From assembly GCF_900109345.1 (NCBI RefSeq), contig NZ_FNZN01000011.1, positions 35,046 to 99,045 of the forward strand: a stretch of 64,000 nt of DNA. Direction: 5' to 3'. Source of the DNA: Maribacter orientalis (GTDB taxonomy: Bacteria; Bacteroidota; Bacteroidia; Flavobacteriales; Flavobacteriaceae). This document shows positions 35,741-43,698 of this stretch, one piece after another. Both the position numbers and the translations under genes were made by a program. Below the pieces are notes generated by a model. That model made no database searches and was not told the origin of the DNA. It saw nothing but the letters and a program-made list of their open reading frames with translations. How positions within the stretch are numbered: position 1 is the stretch's first letter; each line of letters opens with the position of its first letter.

Positions 35741-35754
35741 AGTATGTAGTACTT

Positions 35755-36903
35755 TTAATTTGCTATACCTGTAATCTCCAAATCAAATACTAAGTCCGCA
35801 TCAGCAGGTATTGGACCACCACCTTGTGCGCCATAACCTAAATGTGACGGAATAAATATACGGACTTTATCACCGATTTTCATTGTTAATAAACCTTCTC
35901 TAAATCCTGCAATCAGTCTAGATTCAGGGGAATAGTCCATAGGTACTGGCATATAACCACCTCCTTGTTCTCTGTTCCAATCGAAAGTACCGTACTTACG
36001 GGCAACTTCTTCGTAATTACTATCGAACAAAGTACCGTCCATTAAATAACCAGCGTACATAACGTTAACTTTTTGTCCAACTTTAGGCTTTTCGCCATCT
36101 CCGTTTTTTAAAGTTAGTATTTTAAGTCCTGAAGGTAATGCGGTAGCTTTTGCTTTTTCAGCTTCTATTTCTGTTACAAACTCTTCCTTAACTCTTTTAA
36201 TAGCTTCTATTTTTTCCGCCTTTTCTTTTTCTATTGCAGCTATCCTATCTTCTTCACCATCAAAGTATTCTGTCATAATTTTAATGGCATTAAATTTACG
36301 AGCCTCTTTACCATTACGTATGATTTCTACAGTATTCATGGTAACTGGCTCTACGGGTTTGTTGCCAGCACCGACGGCTACATTCGCTATAGAATCAACA
36401 ACATCCATACCTTCTACAACTTCACCGAAAACCGTATGTTTATTATTTAGCCAAGGTGTAGCATTGTGAGTGATAAAAAATTGACTACCGTTTGTAGTAG
36501 GTCCTGAATTAGCCATTGATAGAATACCTTTCTTATCATGAACTAAAGAGTCATTGAACTCATCCATAAATTTATACCCTGGATTTCCAGTCCCTTGACC
36601 TAATGGATCACCACCTTGTATCATGAAATCTTTCATGACCCTATGAAATATTAGTCCGTCATAGTACTTTTTACCTTTATATTCTTCACTTACAAAAGTA
36701 TTTGTGCCCTCTGCAAGCGATATGAAGTTAGCAACAGTAATAGGGGTTTTATCTTGCTCTAAGCGAACGATAATATCACCTTTAGAAGTTTTTATATCGG
36801 CAAAAATACCATCACCTAAGTCAGCTCTTTTGCTTGTTTTACAGCTGGTCATAATTAAACCGATAACTGCAAGCAAGTACATTTTTTTAATCATAATAGT
36901 CAT
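35755..36903 (-). CDS. Peptidyl-prolyl isomerase lipoprotein with fused cyclophilin and FKBP domains
   Basis: A folding catalyst exported as a lipoprotein (leader ending LIMTSC; the start may be this ATG or one three codons in). Residues about 30-200 form a cyclophilin (GLIFHRVMKDFMIQGGDPLG, NGSQFFITHNATPWLN, HTVFGEVVEGM). A charged helix with KAEKIEAIKRVKEEF joins it to a C-terminal FKBP domain (VGQKVNVMYAGYLMDGTLFDS, GFREGLLTMKIGDKVRIFIP, HLGYGAQGGGPIPADADLVF). Having both isomerase classes in one chain is uncommon outside Bacteroidota. It starts one base after gldI ends, so both belong to one operon. Confidence 0.94.
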   Translation of the reverse strand: MTIMIKKMYLLAVIGLIMTSCKTSKRADLGDGIFADIKTSKGDIIVRLEQDKTPITVANFISLAEGTNTFVSEEYKGKKYYDGLIFHRVMKDFMIQGGDPLGQGTGNPGYKFMDEFNDSLVHDKKGILSMANSGPTTNGSQFFITHNATPWLNNKHTVFGEVVEGMDVVDSIANVAVGAGNKPVEPVTMNTVEIIRNGKEARKFNAIKIMTEYFDGEEDRIAAIEKEKAEKIEAIKRVKEEFVTEIEAEKAKATALPSGLKILTLKNGDGEKPKVGQKVNVMYAGYLMDGTLFDSNYEEVARKYGTFDWNREQGGGYMPVPMDYSPESRLIAGFREGLLTMKIGDKVRIFIPSHLGYGAQGGGPIPADADLVFDLEITGIAN

Positions 36904-36904
36904 T

Positions 36905-37456
36905 TTAATTTACTGTATTATCTTGTTGTTTTTCAATTTGTAAAATAGTAATTGTTGATTTTAAAGGAATGTTGCTACCAATTTTGTTCTCATCACCATG
37001 ATACCCAAATGCTAATGAAGAAGGAAACAAAAAAGTAGCCCGTTCATTTACTTTGAGCATTTTAACGGCATCACGAAGTCCTAGAAAAAGTTCCTGTTTA
37101 TTAACCTTGTAGGTGACAATACCAATATCTTCTTTTGAGTATATGGTATCATTATCCAAGGTTAAAATATCGTAGTTGAAAACCACTAAATCATCTGTTT
37201 GTGGAGTGTAATCACTTTCTTCGTTGACATTTAAATAATGGTACCATGATCCTGAAGCACTATGCGCATAGTGTTTTAAGGAATCGAGTTTTATGATATC
37301 TTGAATTTTACTCTCTTCTGCTTCCAATAATTTTCGACTTCTTTCAATAGATTCTTTGAAAAAACTGCCACTTTTTTTCTGAACTGGTTTTCTAGGTTCT
37401 GGACCATCGCAGCTACTAAAAATTATAAAAAGAAATAATAATGAAACTAATCTCAT
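36905..37456 (-). CDS. gldI: GldI-like FKBP peptidyl-prolyl isomerase lipoprotein (gliding motility)
   Basis: A 183-residue lipoprotein (IIFSSC, Cys16) with an FKBP domain: LVVFNYDILTLDNDTIYS, ELFLGLRDAVKMLKVNERAT and FPSSLAFGYHGDENKIGSNIPL. In Flavobacterium johnsoniae GldI is required for gliding and type IX secretion and is thought to fold Gld/Spr components. The gene-order partner DHH phosphoesterase overlaps it by 4 bp upstream. Other gld/spr genes are not in the window, so gliding is suggested but not shown here. The large surface protein at the right edge would be a plausible T9SS client. Confidence 0.87.
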   Translation of the reverse strand: MRLVSLLFLFIIFSSCDGPEPRKPVQKKSGSFFKESIERSRKLLEAEESKIQDIIKLDSLKHYAHSASGSWYHYLNVNEESDYTPQTDDLVVFNYDILTLDNDTIYSKEDIGIVTYKVNKQELFLGLRDAVKMLKVNERATFLFPSSLAFGYHGDENKIGSNIPLKSTITILQIEKQQDNTVN

Positions 37457-38469
37457 GATTGTAATTGATTCTTATATAATGGTAATAATGAAGTAAAGTA
37501 TGTAATGGTTTCTTCTATCGAATAATCACTTTTTCCACCAGCCGCATTGGTATGGCCGCCGCCATGAAAGTGTTTCCTTGCGAAGTCATTTACTGAAAAA
37601 TCACCCACTGATCTAAATGATATTTTAAAAATACCCTCTTCTTTATTTTCAATGAATATTACAGCAAAACGAATACCGTCTAAAGTTAACCCGTAGTTAA
37701 CAAAGCCTTCGGTATCTCCTTTTTGGTAATTATACTTATCCAGTTCTTCTTGGCTAAGTGTTATATATGCAGTTTGGTACTCTTGTAGAATGACCATGTT
37801 TTTTAAAGCACAGCCTAAAAGATGTAATCTACTAGGTGAATTGGTGTCGTAAATTCGGTGATGAATTTCGGTGCCTTTTGCGCCTTTATCCATAAGGTCG
37901 GCAATAACTCTATGCGTATTACTTGTAGTAGCAGCAAATTTGAAAGAACCTGTGTCTGTCATGATTCCTGTATAAATACAGTTGGCCATTTCAGAGGTTA
38001 TACTATTCTCATCACCTAATTTTTTAATTAAAACATAGACCATTTCACAGGTTGAACTCATACTTACATCTGAATACATAATTTTCGCATAATCAGATGG
38101 CTCTTGATGATGATCGACCATTACAAAGGTAGCACTCGAAGATTCTAATGTTTCGCTCATGTGGCCTACACGCCCCAAATGATTAAAATCTAACGTAAAA
38201 ACAATATCTGCATTTTGAATGCATGACTTTGCTTGCATGTTTTCCTTTTCGAAATTTAATATTTTGTCTGCTCCTGGCATCCACTTTAAAAATTTCGGAT
38301 AATCATTAGGAGAAACTATACTTGCAGTATGTCCGCAATTTATAAGATAGTGCCAAAGAGCCAACGTTGAGCCGATAGCATCACCGTCAGGATTTTTGTG
38401 AGGAATAATCGCTATTTTCTTTGAAGAGGAAAGTAGCTTTTTAAGCGCATTAAGGTGCTCTAAATTCAT
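37453..38469 (-). CDS. DHH/DHHA1 family phosphoesterase (NrnA-like)
   Basis: The 338-residue cytosolic phosphodiesterase carries IPHKNPDGDAIGSTLAL, DIVFTLDFNHLGRVGH, the namesake MVDHHQEPSDYAKI and a terminal DHHA1 motif HFHGGGHTNAAGGKS. NrnA-type members degrade nanoRNAs and pAp; others hydrolyse c-di-AMP derivatives. Without biochemical data the substrate remains open. Its 3' end overlaps gldI by 4 bp, so they are translationally coupled. Confidence 0.92.
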   Translation of the reverse strand: MNLEHLNALKKLLSSSKKIAIIPHKNPDGDAIGSTLALWHYLINCGHTASIVSPNDYPKFLKWMPGADKILNFEKENMQAKSCIQNADIVFTLDFNHLGRVGHMSETLESSSATFVMVDHHQEPSDYAKIMYSDVSMSSTCEMVYVLIKKLGDENSITSEMANCIYTGIMTDTGSFKFAATTSNTHRVIADLMDKGAKGTEIHHRIYDTNSPSRLHLLGCALKNMVILQEYQTAYITLSQEELDKYNYQKGDTEGFVNYGLTLDGIRFAVIFIENKEEGIFKISFRSVGDFSVNDFARKHFHGGGHTNAAGGKSDYSIEETITYFTSLLPLYKNQLQS

Positions 38470-38544
38470 GGCGCCAAAGATACAATTTAATAATATAGGC
38501 TTTAAATCGAAAAACTTAATTTTACTCAGACTTAATTGATAGCC

Positions 38545-39573
38545 ATGAAAATTTTCTTAATTTCTATTTTTTCAATTCTATTACTGTCTTGCTCCACCAA
38601 TAAAAAAGTAACAGTTAACAAGCTAGACAAGATTGATTTTGTTCTTGCTTTTGGTTCTTGTAACAGAACTGATTTACCAAATTTATTATGGGACGATATT
38701 TTAAATACTCAACCTGATGTTTGGGTTTGGGGCGGAGATAACATTTACGCAGATACCGACGATATGGAAGCGTTGAGAACAATATATACTACGCAAAAAA
38801 AGAATAAAGAGTATAAAAAACTAATTGAAAATGTAGAAATCATCGGCACTTGGGATGATCATGATTACGGACTTAATGACGGTGGTGTAGAATTCGAGGC
38901 TAAGGTAGAAAGTCAACAAGAGTTTTTGAATTTCATGAACGTTCCAATGGATAGTCCGTTAAGGAAACAAGAGGGAGTCTATAGTTCAAAGAAATATGAT
39001 TTAGAGAAGGGCAGTATTAATATAATAGTTCTAGATACCAGATATTTTAGAACGTCTATAACACTAGATACTGAAACAGATAAAAGAGTAAAACCAAATG
39101 AATATGGTGTGGGTACTGTACTTGGAGAAATTCAGTGGGCTTGGTTAGAAAAGCAATTGAACCAATCTAATTCAGATTTTAATATTATTGTAAGCAGTGT
39201 TCAATTTTTATCTAATGAACATGGTTTTGAGGCATGGGGTAATTTTCCTCATGAGGTAGACCGTTTAGAAAAATTAATTTCAAGTTCAAAGGCTAAAGGA
39301 GTTGTGATATTATCTGGAGATCGTCATATCTCTGAGTTTTCACAAAAACAAATAGATGGCATGAACTATCCATTAATCGATTTTACGAGTAGTGGACTCA
39401 CACATGCTTACAAAGGATTTACAGGAGAGCCTAATCCATACAGGGTAGGGAATGTTGTTTTTACGGAAAGTTTCGGAACTCTAGAGTTCGATTTTAGTTC
39501 TAAAAAGGTTGATTTTAAGATAATTGGCGACCATGGTATGGTCTTACAAAAGTTAGAACAAAACTATGAATAG
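38545..39573 (+). CDS. PhoD-like alkaline phosphatase family lipoprotein
   Basis: The ATG at 38545 gives a lipoprotein leader (MKIFLISIFSILLLSC); a TTG three codons upstream is less likely. The 342-residue metallophosphatase shows FGSCNRTDLPNLLWDD, VWGGDNIYADTDDM, GTWDDHDYGLNDGG and VVILSGDRHISEFS, the metal ligands of the PhoD clan. Relatives hydrolyse phosphodiesters such as teichoic acid or phospholipid headgroups. The extracytoplasmic location fits phosphorus scavenging. No Pho-box-like site is evident upstream. ndk follows after 45 bp, apparently from its own promoter. Confidence 0.88.
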   Translation: MKIFLISIFSILLLSCSTNKKVTVNKLDKIDFVLAFGSCNRTDLPNLLWDDILNTQPDVWVWGGDNIYADTDDMEALRTIYTTQKKNKEYKKLIENVEIIGTWDDHDYGLNDGGVEFEAKVESQQEFLNFMNVPMDSPLRKQEGVYSSKKYDLEKGSINIIVLDTRYFRTSITLDTETDKRVKPNEYGVGTVLGEIQWAWLEKQLNQSNSDFNIIVSSVQFLSNEHGFEAWGNFPHEVDRLEKLISSSKAKGVVILSGDRHISEFSQKQIDGMNYPLIDFTSSGLTHAYKGFTGEPNPYRVGNVVFTESFGTLEFDFSSKKVDFKIIGDHGMVLQKLEQNYE

Positions 39574-39603
39574 TTGTGAGTTTTGTGGAAAAACGTATTT
39601 TTG
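39573..39603 (+). promoter_or_regulatory. Promoter of ndk
   Basis: GTTG (39573-39576), 19 bp, then TATTTTTG (39596-39603): the Bacteroidota -33/-7 arrangement with an exact TAnnTTTG box. Transcription would begin a few bases before the ndk ATG at 39619. Confidence 0.6.
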
Positions 39604-39618
39604 CGCAAAAATTAAGAT

Positions 39619-40038
39619 ATGAGTACGAATAGAACGTTTACTATGATTAAGCCAGATGCCGTTGAGAATGGACATATCGGGGCAATATTAGAAAAAATTA
39701 CAGCTGCTGGTTTTAAAATAGTAGCTATGAAATATACACAACTTAGCTTAAGAGATGCACAAGAATTTTACGGTGTTCATAGAGAGCGTCCTTTCTTTGG
39801 TGAGTTGGTTGAGTTTATGACAAGAGGACCAATAGTTTCTGCTATTTTGGAAAAGGAAAACGCTGTTGAAGATTTTAGAGCATTGATAGGTGCTACTAAT
39901 CCTGCAGATGCAGCTGAAGGTACTATTCGCAAAATGTTCGCTACTAGTATTGGTGAGAATGCAGTACATGGTTCAGATAGCGATGAGAATGCTGCACTTG
40001 AGGGGTCTTTTCATTTTGCTGGAAGAGAAATTTACTAG
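39619..40038 (+). CDS. ndk: Nucleoside-diphosphate kinase
   Basis: Transfers the gamma-phosphate between nucleoside triphosphates through a phosphohistidine. The 139-residue protein has [48 protein letters not shown] and the active-site histidine in [12 protein letters not shown]. It sits between the PhoD-like gene and a bidirectional terminator, with its own TAnnTTTG promoter. Confidence 0.97.
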   Translation: MSTNRTFTMIKPDAVENGHIGAILEKITAAGFKIVAMKYTQLSLRDAQEFYGVHRERPFFGELVEFMTRGPIVSAILEKENAVEDFRALIGATNPADAAEGTIRKMFATSIGENAVHGSDSDENAALEGSFHFAGREIY

Positions 40039-40056
40039 ATCAGAAAAATAATTTTT

Positions 40057-40087
40057 AAAAAGCCAGTTCGAAAGAACTGGCTTTTTT
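40057..40087. terminator. Bidirectional terminator after ndk
   Basis: AAAAAGCCAGTTC (40057-40069), a GAAA tetraloop and GAACTGGCTTTTT (40074-40086) form a 13-bp perfect stem with a GNRA-type loop and T/A tails on both sides. It serves ndk and the converging recF operon. Confidence 0.95.
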
Positions 40088-40106
40088 ATTTTCCTTCAAC
40101 CATCAG

Positions 40107-40403
40107 TTAACGGAGTATTATTTTTTTCACTAGTTCTTTACCTATTTCTTCATTGATCATTCGAATTATTTTCGATTTTCCTAAGCTTAATTCTTCTCTT
40201 AAAACCGAAGAGGATAGTGAAACATAAAGGGTGTCGAAACGTAATTCAATTTCAGTCGTGTAATTATTTACCCCATTCCCCATTAGCCTTACCCATGCCT
40301 CTCGTGCATCTACTTTGTCCATTCCCTTTTCTAATTTATTCTTTTGAATAAATGCAGAAAGGGCGTTTTTCATAGATGTATTTTCGTTGTCTTGCCTTGC
40401 CAT
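40107..40403 (-). CDS. DUF721 (DciA-like) protein
   Basis: A 98-residue small basic protein of the DUF721 family: SMKNALSAFIQKNKLEKGMDK, AWVRLMGNGVNNYT and a C-terminal SSVLREELSLGKSKIIRMINEE. DciA proteins with this domain load the replicative helicase in bacteria without DnaC. Being the last gene of the recF operon supports a role in replication. It overlaps the preceding lipoprotein gene by one base. Confidence 0.87.
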   Translation of the reverse strand: MARQDNENTSMKNALSAFIQKNKLEKGMDKVDAREAWVRLMGNGVNNYTTEIELRFDTLYVSLSSSVLREELSLGKSKIIRMINEEIGKELVKKIILR

Positions 40404-40819
40404 TATGGGTTTATATTAATAGGTTCAAATCGTTCATATGTATAGGTAATACCTTGGTCGTTTTTTACCGAGAAACTTTTTTCTGAAAGAGAGATTAAAA
40501 CTTCTTCCCAAGTATTAAGTTCGGTGGTGTAATTCATAAAGACAGAATCATTAGCAATCCGAATTAGTATTGGTTCGGCGTCATTAGATGTTTCGAATGT
40601 ACCATTGAATTTAGGACTCATTTTTTTTCTAAAGCCCTTTAAAGAATCTAAACTAATGTAATCGACTGTGGTATTTACCGAATACTCTTTTTTGGTTCCA
40701 TCCTTAAAGGTAACCTCTTTTATTTCCCAGTAACCATTTAAAAGATGTAATTGCTCTTGGTTAACTTTTGAGACACATGAGATACATAATAAAGTACAAA
40801 ATAAAAAAAGTTGTTTCAT
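40403..40819 (-). CDS. Lipocalin-like lipoprotein
   Basis: A 138-residue protein with lipobox LLCISC (Cys15). The mature part HLLNGYWEIKEVTFKDGTKKEY resembles small lipocalin-like (beta-barrel) domains of Bacteroidota. Function is unknown. It is tightly linked between recF and the DciA-like gene with one-base overlaps on both sides, an arrangement that is conserved in this class as far as I recall. Confidence 0.75.
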   Translation of the reverse strand: MKQLFLFCTLLCISCVSKVNQEQLHLLNGYWEIKEVTFKDGTKKEYSVNTTVDYISLDSLKGFRKKMSPKFNGTFETSNDAEPILIRIANDSVFMNYTTELNTWEEVLISLSEKSFSVKNDQGITYTYERFEPININP

Positions 40820-41901
40820 TAGTATAGTTTGAATATTTTATATGACTGGTGAATTTTTTTTACCACACTCTCTGTCCGTTCTGCATGGGTATCACTTAAG
40901 AAAATCTGACCAAAGTTCTCGTCATTTACTAAAGTAATAATATGCGATACACGATGTTCATCTAATTTATCGAAAATATCATCTAAAATTAAAATTGGAG
41001 TTGTGCCACTTTGCGATTTCATAAAATGGAATTGCGCGAATTTAAGGGCTATCAGAAATGATTTTTGTTGACCTTGACTACCAAATTTTTTAATAGGAAA
41101 TTCACTTATTTCGAAATTAAGGTCGTCTTTATGAATGCCAACACTGGTGTATTGTAATGCACGATCCTTATCTAGGTTTTTGTTTAGTAAAGTCAGTAGG
41201 TCGTCATGCAGTAATTTACTATCGTAGCTAAGTGATACTTTTTCAGTATTACCGGTAATGGCTTTATATTGTTCCTGAAAAATCGGAATAAATGCTTCTA
41301 AAAAAGAAGTTCTTTTATTGAATATTTCAGTGCCGTAGGTACGTAATTGTTCATTGTAAACCGCTAAAGTATCTTTGTTAAAGGTGCGGTTAGCAGCAAA
41401 ATATTTTAAAAGTGCATTTCTTTGTGATATTACCTTGTTGTAGTTGATAAGTTGCTGTAAATATTTTTTGTCGGATTGAGAGATAACACCATCAATAAAT
41501 TTGCGACGTGTATCACTGCCCTCAATTATTAGATCACGATCTGCAGGGGAAATAATCACTAATGGTAGTAAACCTATATGGTCTGCAAAACGCTCGTATG
41601 CTTTTCCGTTTCTTTTAATTATTTTTTTATTATTTCTTTTTAAACTGCATACAATTTTTTCTTCTCGGTTATCTTTTTCGAAGGTTCCGTCAATTACAAA
41701 GAAGTCGGATCCATGACGAATATTTTGAGAAGAAATAGGATTAAAGTAGCTTTTTCCAAAAGAAAGATGATAAATAGCATCTAGAATATTGGTTTTGCCT
41801 ATGCCATTATCGCCAACAAAACAATTTATTTTAGAATCGAATACAAGTTCTTTAGACTCAAAATTTTTGTAATTGATCAATGATAGTTGTCTCAGCAGCA
41901 T
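40819..41901 (-). CDS. recF: DNA replication and repair protein RecF
   Basis: An SMC-like ATPase that helps load RecA at gaps via RecOR. The 360 residues show Walker A ([20 protein letters not shown]), the ABC signature region [18 protein letters not shown] and Walker [17 protein letters not shown], with a terminal [12 protein letters not shown]. It starts the leftward three-gene operon with the lipoprotein and DciA-like genes and diverges from the TPR protein gene. Confidence 0.96.
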   Translation of the reverse strand: MLLRQLSLINYKNFESKELVFDSKINCFVGDNGIGKTNILDAIYHLSFGKSYFNPISSQNIRHGSDFFVIDGTFEKDNREEKIVCSLKRNNKKIIKRNGKAYERFADHIGLLPLVIISPADRDLIIEGSDTRRKFIDGVISQSDKKYLQQLINYNKVISQRNALLKYFAANRTFNKDTLAVYNEQLRTYGTEIFNKRTSFLEAFIPIFQEQYKAITGNTEKVSLSYDSKLLHDDLLTLLNKNLDKDRALQYTSVGIHKDDLNFEISEFPIKKFGSQGQQKSFLIALKFAQFHFMKSQSGTTPILILDDIFDKLDEHRVSHIITLVNDENFGQIFLSDTHAERTESVVKKIHQSYKIFKLY

Positions 41902-41996
41902 TAAATTTCTTGAATTTTGGATTTGGAAGGATGAAAACTACCTTAAAATATCCAAAAATAACGAATAAATACACTATAGGATTTCAATAAAACCTT

Positions 41997-42004
41997 TATT
42001 TTTG
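41997..42004 (+). promoter_or_regulatory. -7 promoter box of the TPR-protein/ribH operon
   Basis: TATTTTTG, an exact TAnnTTTG match, lies 20 bp before the ATG. A matching -33 TTG at the proper distance was not seen. Confidence 0.45.
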
Positions 42005-42024
42005 CGCGACCAATAAATTTAGAG

Positions 42025-42792
42025 ATGGCTACATATAAGAAAAGAGGATATAAACCTGAAACCAAAGCTGAAAAGCAAGAATTTGAAGAACAAGAAAGTA
42101 CAACCGCTGAGGTTTTTAGTTCTTTAGATGAAGGAGCTTCTAGATCAGAAGAGTGGGTTTCAAAAAATCAGAACTATATATTAAGTGCTATTGTGGTAAT
42201 AGCGATATGTGGTTTAGGTTATTTGGCTTACAACCAATTTGTTGTAAAACCTAAAGAGACTAGCGCTGCAAATGAAATGTACTATCCACAACAATATTTT
42301 GACCAAGCTTTGGCAAGTACAACGGCTAAAGATTCTTTGTTTACATTGGCTTTAGAAGGTGCTGACGGTAAATATGGCTTTTTAGATATCATTGAAGAAT
42401 ATAGTGGTACTCAGGCGGCAAATTTAGCGAATTACTGTGCAGGTATGTCTTATTTGAATATGAACAATTATCAAGAAGCAATAACGTATTTAGAAGATTT
42501 TAGTTCAGAAGATGCTATTTTAGGCGCTTTGGCTAAAGGTGGTTTAGGTGATGCATTTATGCAATTAGACCAGCCTTCTGATGCTTTAGGCTATTATGAA
42601 GCTGCAATTGCCCATAGTAATAATGAATATACAACTCCGAAATTTTTGTACAAAGCGGGTGTGACTGCTTTAGAAATGGGAGATAAAAGTAAAGCTTTAG
42701 GATTTTTTGAAAGAATTAAAAGTGAGTTTCCAAAATCAGAAAATGCAAATTCTATAAACGCTTTTATAGGAATGGCTAAAAGTGGTGAATAA
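42025..42792 (+). CDS. Membrane-anchored tetratricopeptide-repeat protein (YfgM-like)
   Basis: The 255-residue product has a charged N-terminus, one membrane segment (YILSAIVVIAICGLGYLAYN, about residues 52-71) and a TPR-rich C-terminal domain (YCAGMSYLNMNNYQEAITYLED, GDAFMQLDQPSDALGYYEAA, AGVTALEMGDKSKALGFFER). This is the plan of YfgM, a partner of the Sec translocon and chaperones. Its stop overlaps the ribH start by one base (TAATG). Confidence 0.85.
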   Translation: MATYKKRGYKPETKAEKQEFEEQESTTAEVFSSLDEGASRSEEWVSKNQNYILSAIVVIAICGLGYLAYNQFVVKPKETSAANEMYYPQQYFDQALASTTAKDSLFTLALEGADGKYGFLDIIEEYSGTQAANLANYCAGMSYLNMNNYQEAITYLEDFSSEDAILGALAKGGLGDAFMQLDQPSDALGYYEAAIAHSNNEYTTPKFLYKAGVTALEMGDKSKALGFFERIKSEFPKSENANSINAFIGMAKSGE

Positions 42793-43274
42793 TGGCAACA
42801 ATAAATAAAAATTTATCAGTTTATGATAAAACAACAATCCCAAACGCGAACGGACTTCGGTTTGGGATTGTTGTTTCTGAGTGGAATTCTGAAATTACTG
42901 AAGGGTTATTTTCTGGAGCATTAAAAACTTTAATAGATTGTGGTGCAGTGAAAACTGATATTATAAGATGGAATGTGCCAGGTAGTTTTGAACTGACTTA
43001 TGGTTCAAAGAAAATGATCGAGACACAGAAAGTCGATGCAGTTATTGCTATTGGTAGTGTAATACAAGGGGAGACAAAGCATTTTGATTTTGTATGTGAG
43101 GCCACAGCTCAAGGCATTAAAGATTTAAATGTAACCATGAATGTTCCTGTAATATTCTGTGTACTTACAGATAATAATATTCAACAATCGATTGATCGTA
43201 GTGGAGGTAAACATGGTAACAAAGGCACTGAGGCTGCAATTGCTGCAATTAAAATGGCCGTTCTAGGTAAATAG
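42792..43274 (+). CDS. ribH: 6,7-dimethyl-8-ribityllumazine synthase
   Basis: Catalyses the penultimate step of riboflavin synthesis. The 160-residue protein contains RFGIVVSEWNSEITEGL, NVPGSFELTYGSKKMI, AIGSVIQGETKHFDFVC (catalytic His) and FCVLTDNNIQQSIDRSGGKH, all intact. It is coupled to the TPR gene by a one-base overlap. Confidence 0.96.
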   Translation: MATINKNLSVYDKTTIPNANGLRFGIVVSEWNSEITEGLFSGALKTLIDCGAVKTDIIRWNVPGSFELTYGSKKMIETQKVDAVIAIGSVIQGETKHFDFVCEATAQGIKDLNVTMNVPVIFCVLTDNNIQQSIDRSGGKHGNKGTEAAIAAIKMAVLGK

Positions 43275-43385
43275 TAAATACCAATTTTCTTTCTAATTCT
43301 TTGTAGAACCTAACTTTAGTAAAGGTATACTGCAGCTGTTAACAAATTTTGGCATTCCTTATATGCCCTGTTTTTCTATTTTAAG

Positions 43386-43393
43386 TAACTTTG
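43386..43393 (+). promoter_or_regulatory. Possible -7 promoter box before the 99-residue membrane protein
   Basis: TAACTTTG matches TAnnTTTG and would place the transcript start near the ATG at 43399, supporting the shorter protein. No clear -33 element. Confidence 0.35.
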
Positions 43394-43398
43394 GTGAT

Positions 43399-43698
43399 AT
43401 GGGGATGTTGAGTAAAATAACACGGTTACGAAAAAATAGGAAATTCGACTATAATCCTAGATATTATGATGGTAAGGGTAAAGGAAATCCTTTTAAGATG
43501 GAACCCAAATTTGACCAATTTCGTAGTACTTTAGATACATCTCGAGGATTAAAAAGAAAAATCAATCGTGCTTTAGAAGATGCTAAAAGAAAAGGGGATC
43601 GTAATCTGAAGATTAGGATGCTAGTTATTTTAGCTATTTTACTGCTTATTTTCCTCTATATAATTGATTTTGACCTTTCAATATTCTATTCTTCATAA
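43399..43698 (+). CDS. Small basic single-membrane-segment protein of unknown function
   Basis: Read from the ATG at 43399 (MGMLSKITRLRKNRKFDYNP) it has 99 residues; an ATG 36 bp upstream overlaps the putative promoter and adds nonconserved residues. It has a strongly basic N-terminus, a DNPRYYDGKGKGNPFKME-like region, a charged helix (LKRKINRALEDAKRKGDRN) and a C-terminal membrane helix (MLVILAILLLIFLYII). Homologues in this class are sometimes labelled riboflavin synthase subunit beta, evidently because of the ribH neighbour; nothing in the sequence supports that. It overlaps mutL by one base. Confidence 0.75.
   Translation: MGMLSKITRLRKNRKFDYNPRYYDGKGKGNPFKMEPKFDQFRSTLDTSRGLKRKINRALEDAKRKGDRNLKIRMLVILAILLLIFLYIIDFDLSIFYSS

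Noticed and set aside
43399..43698. Annotation as riboflavin synthase subunit beta
   Set aside because: The protein is a small basic membrane protein with no lumazine or riboflavin synthase motif; ribH is the preceding gene.
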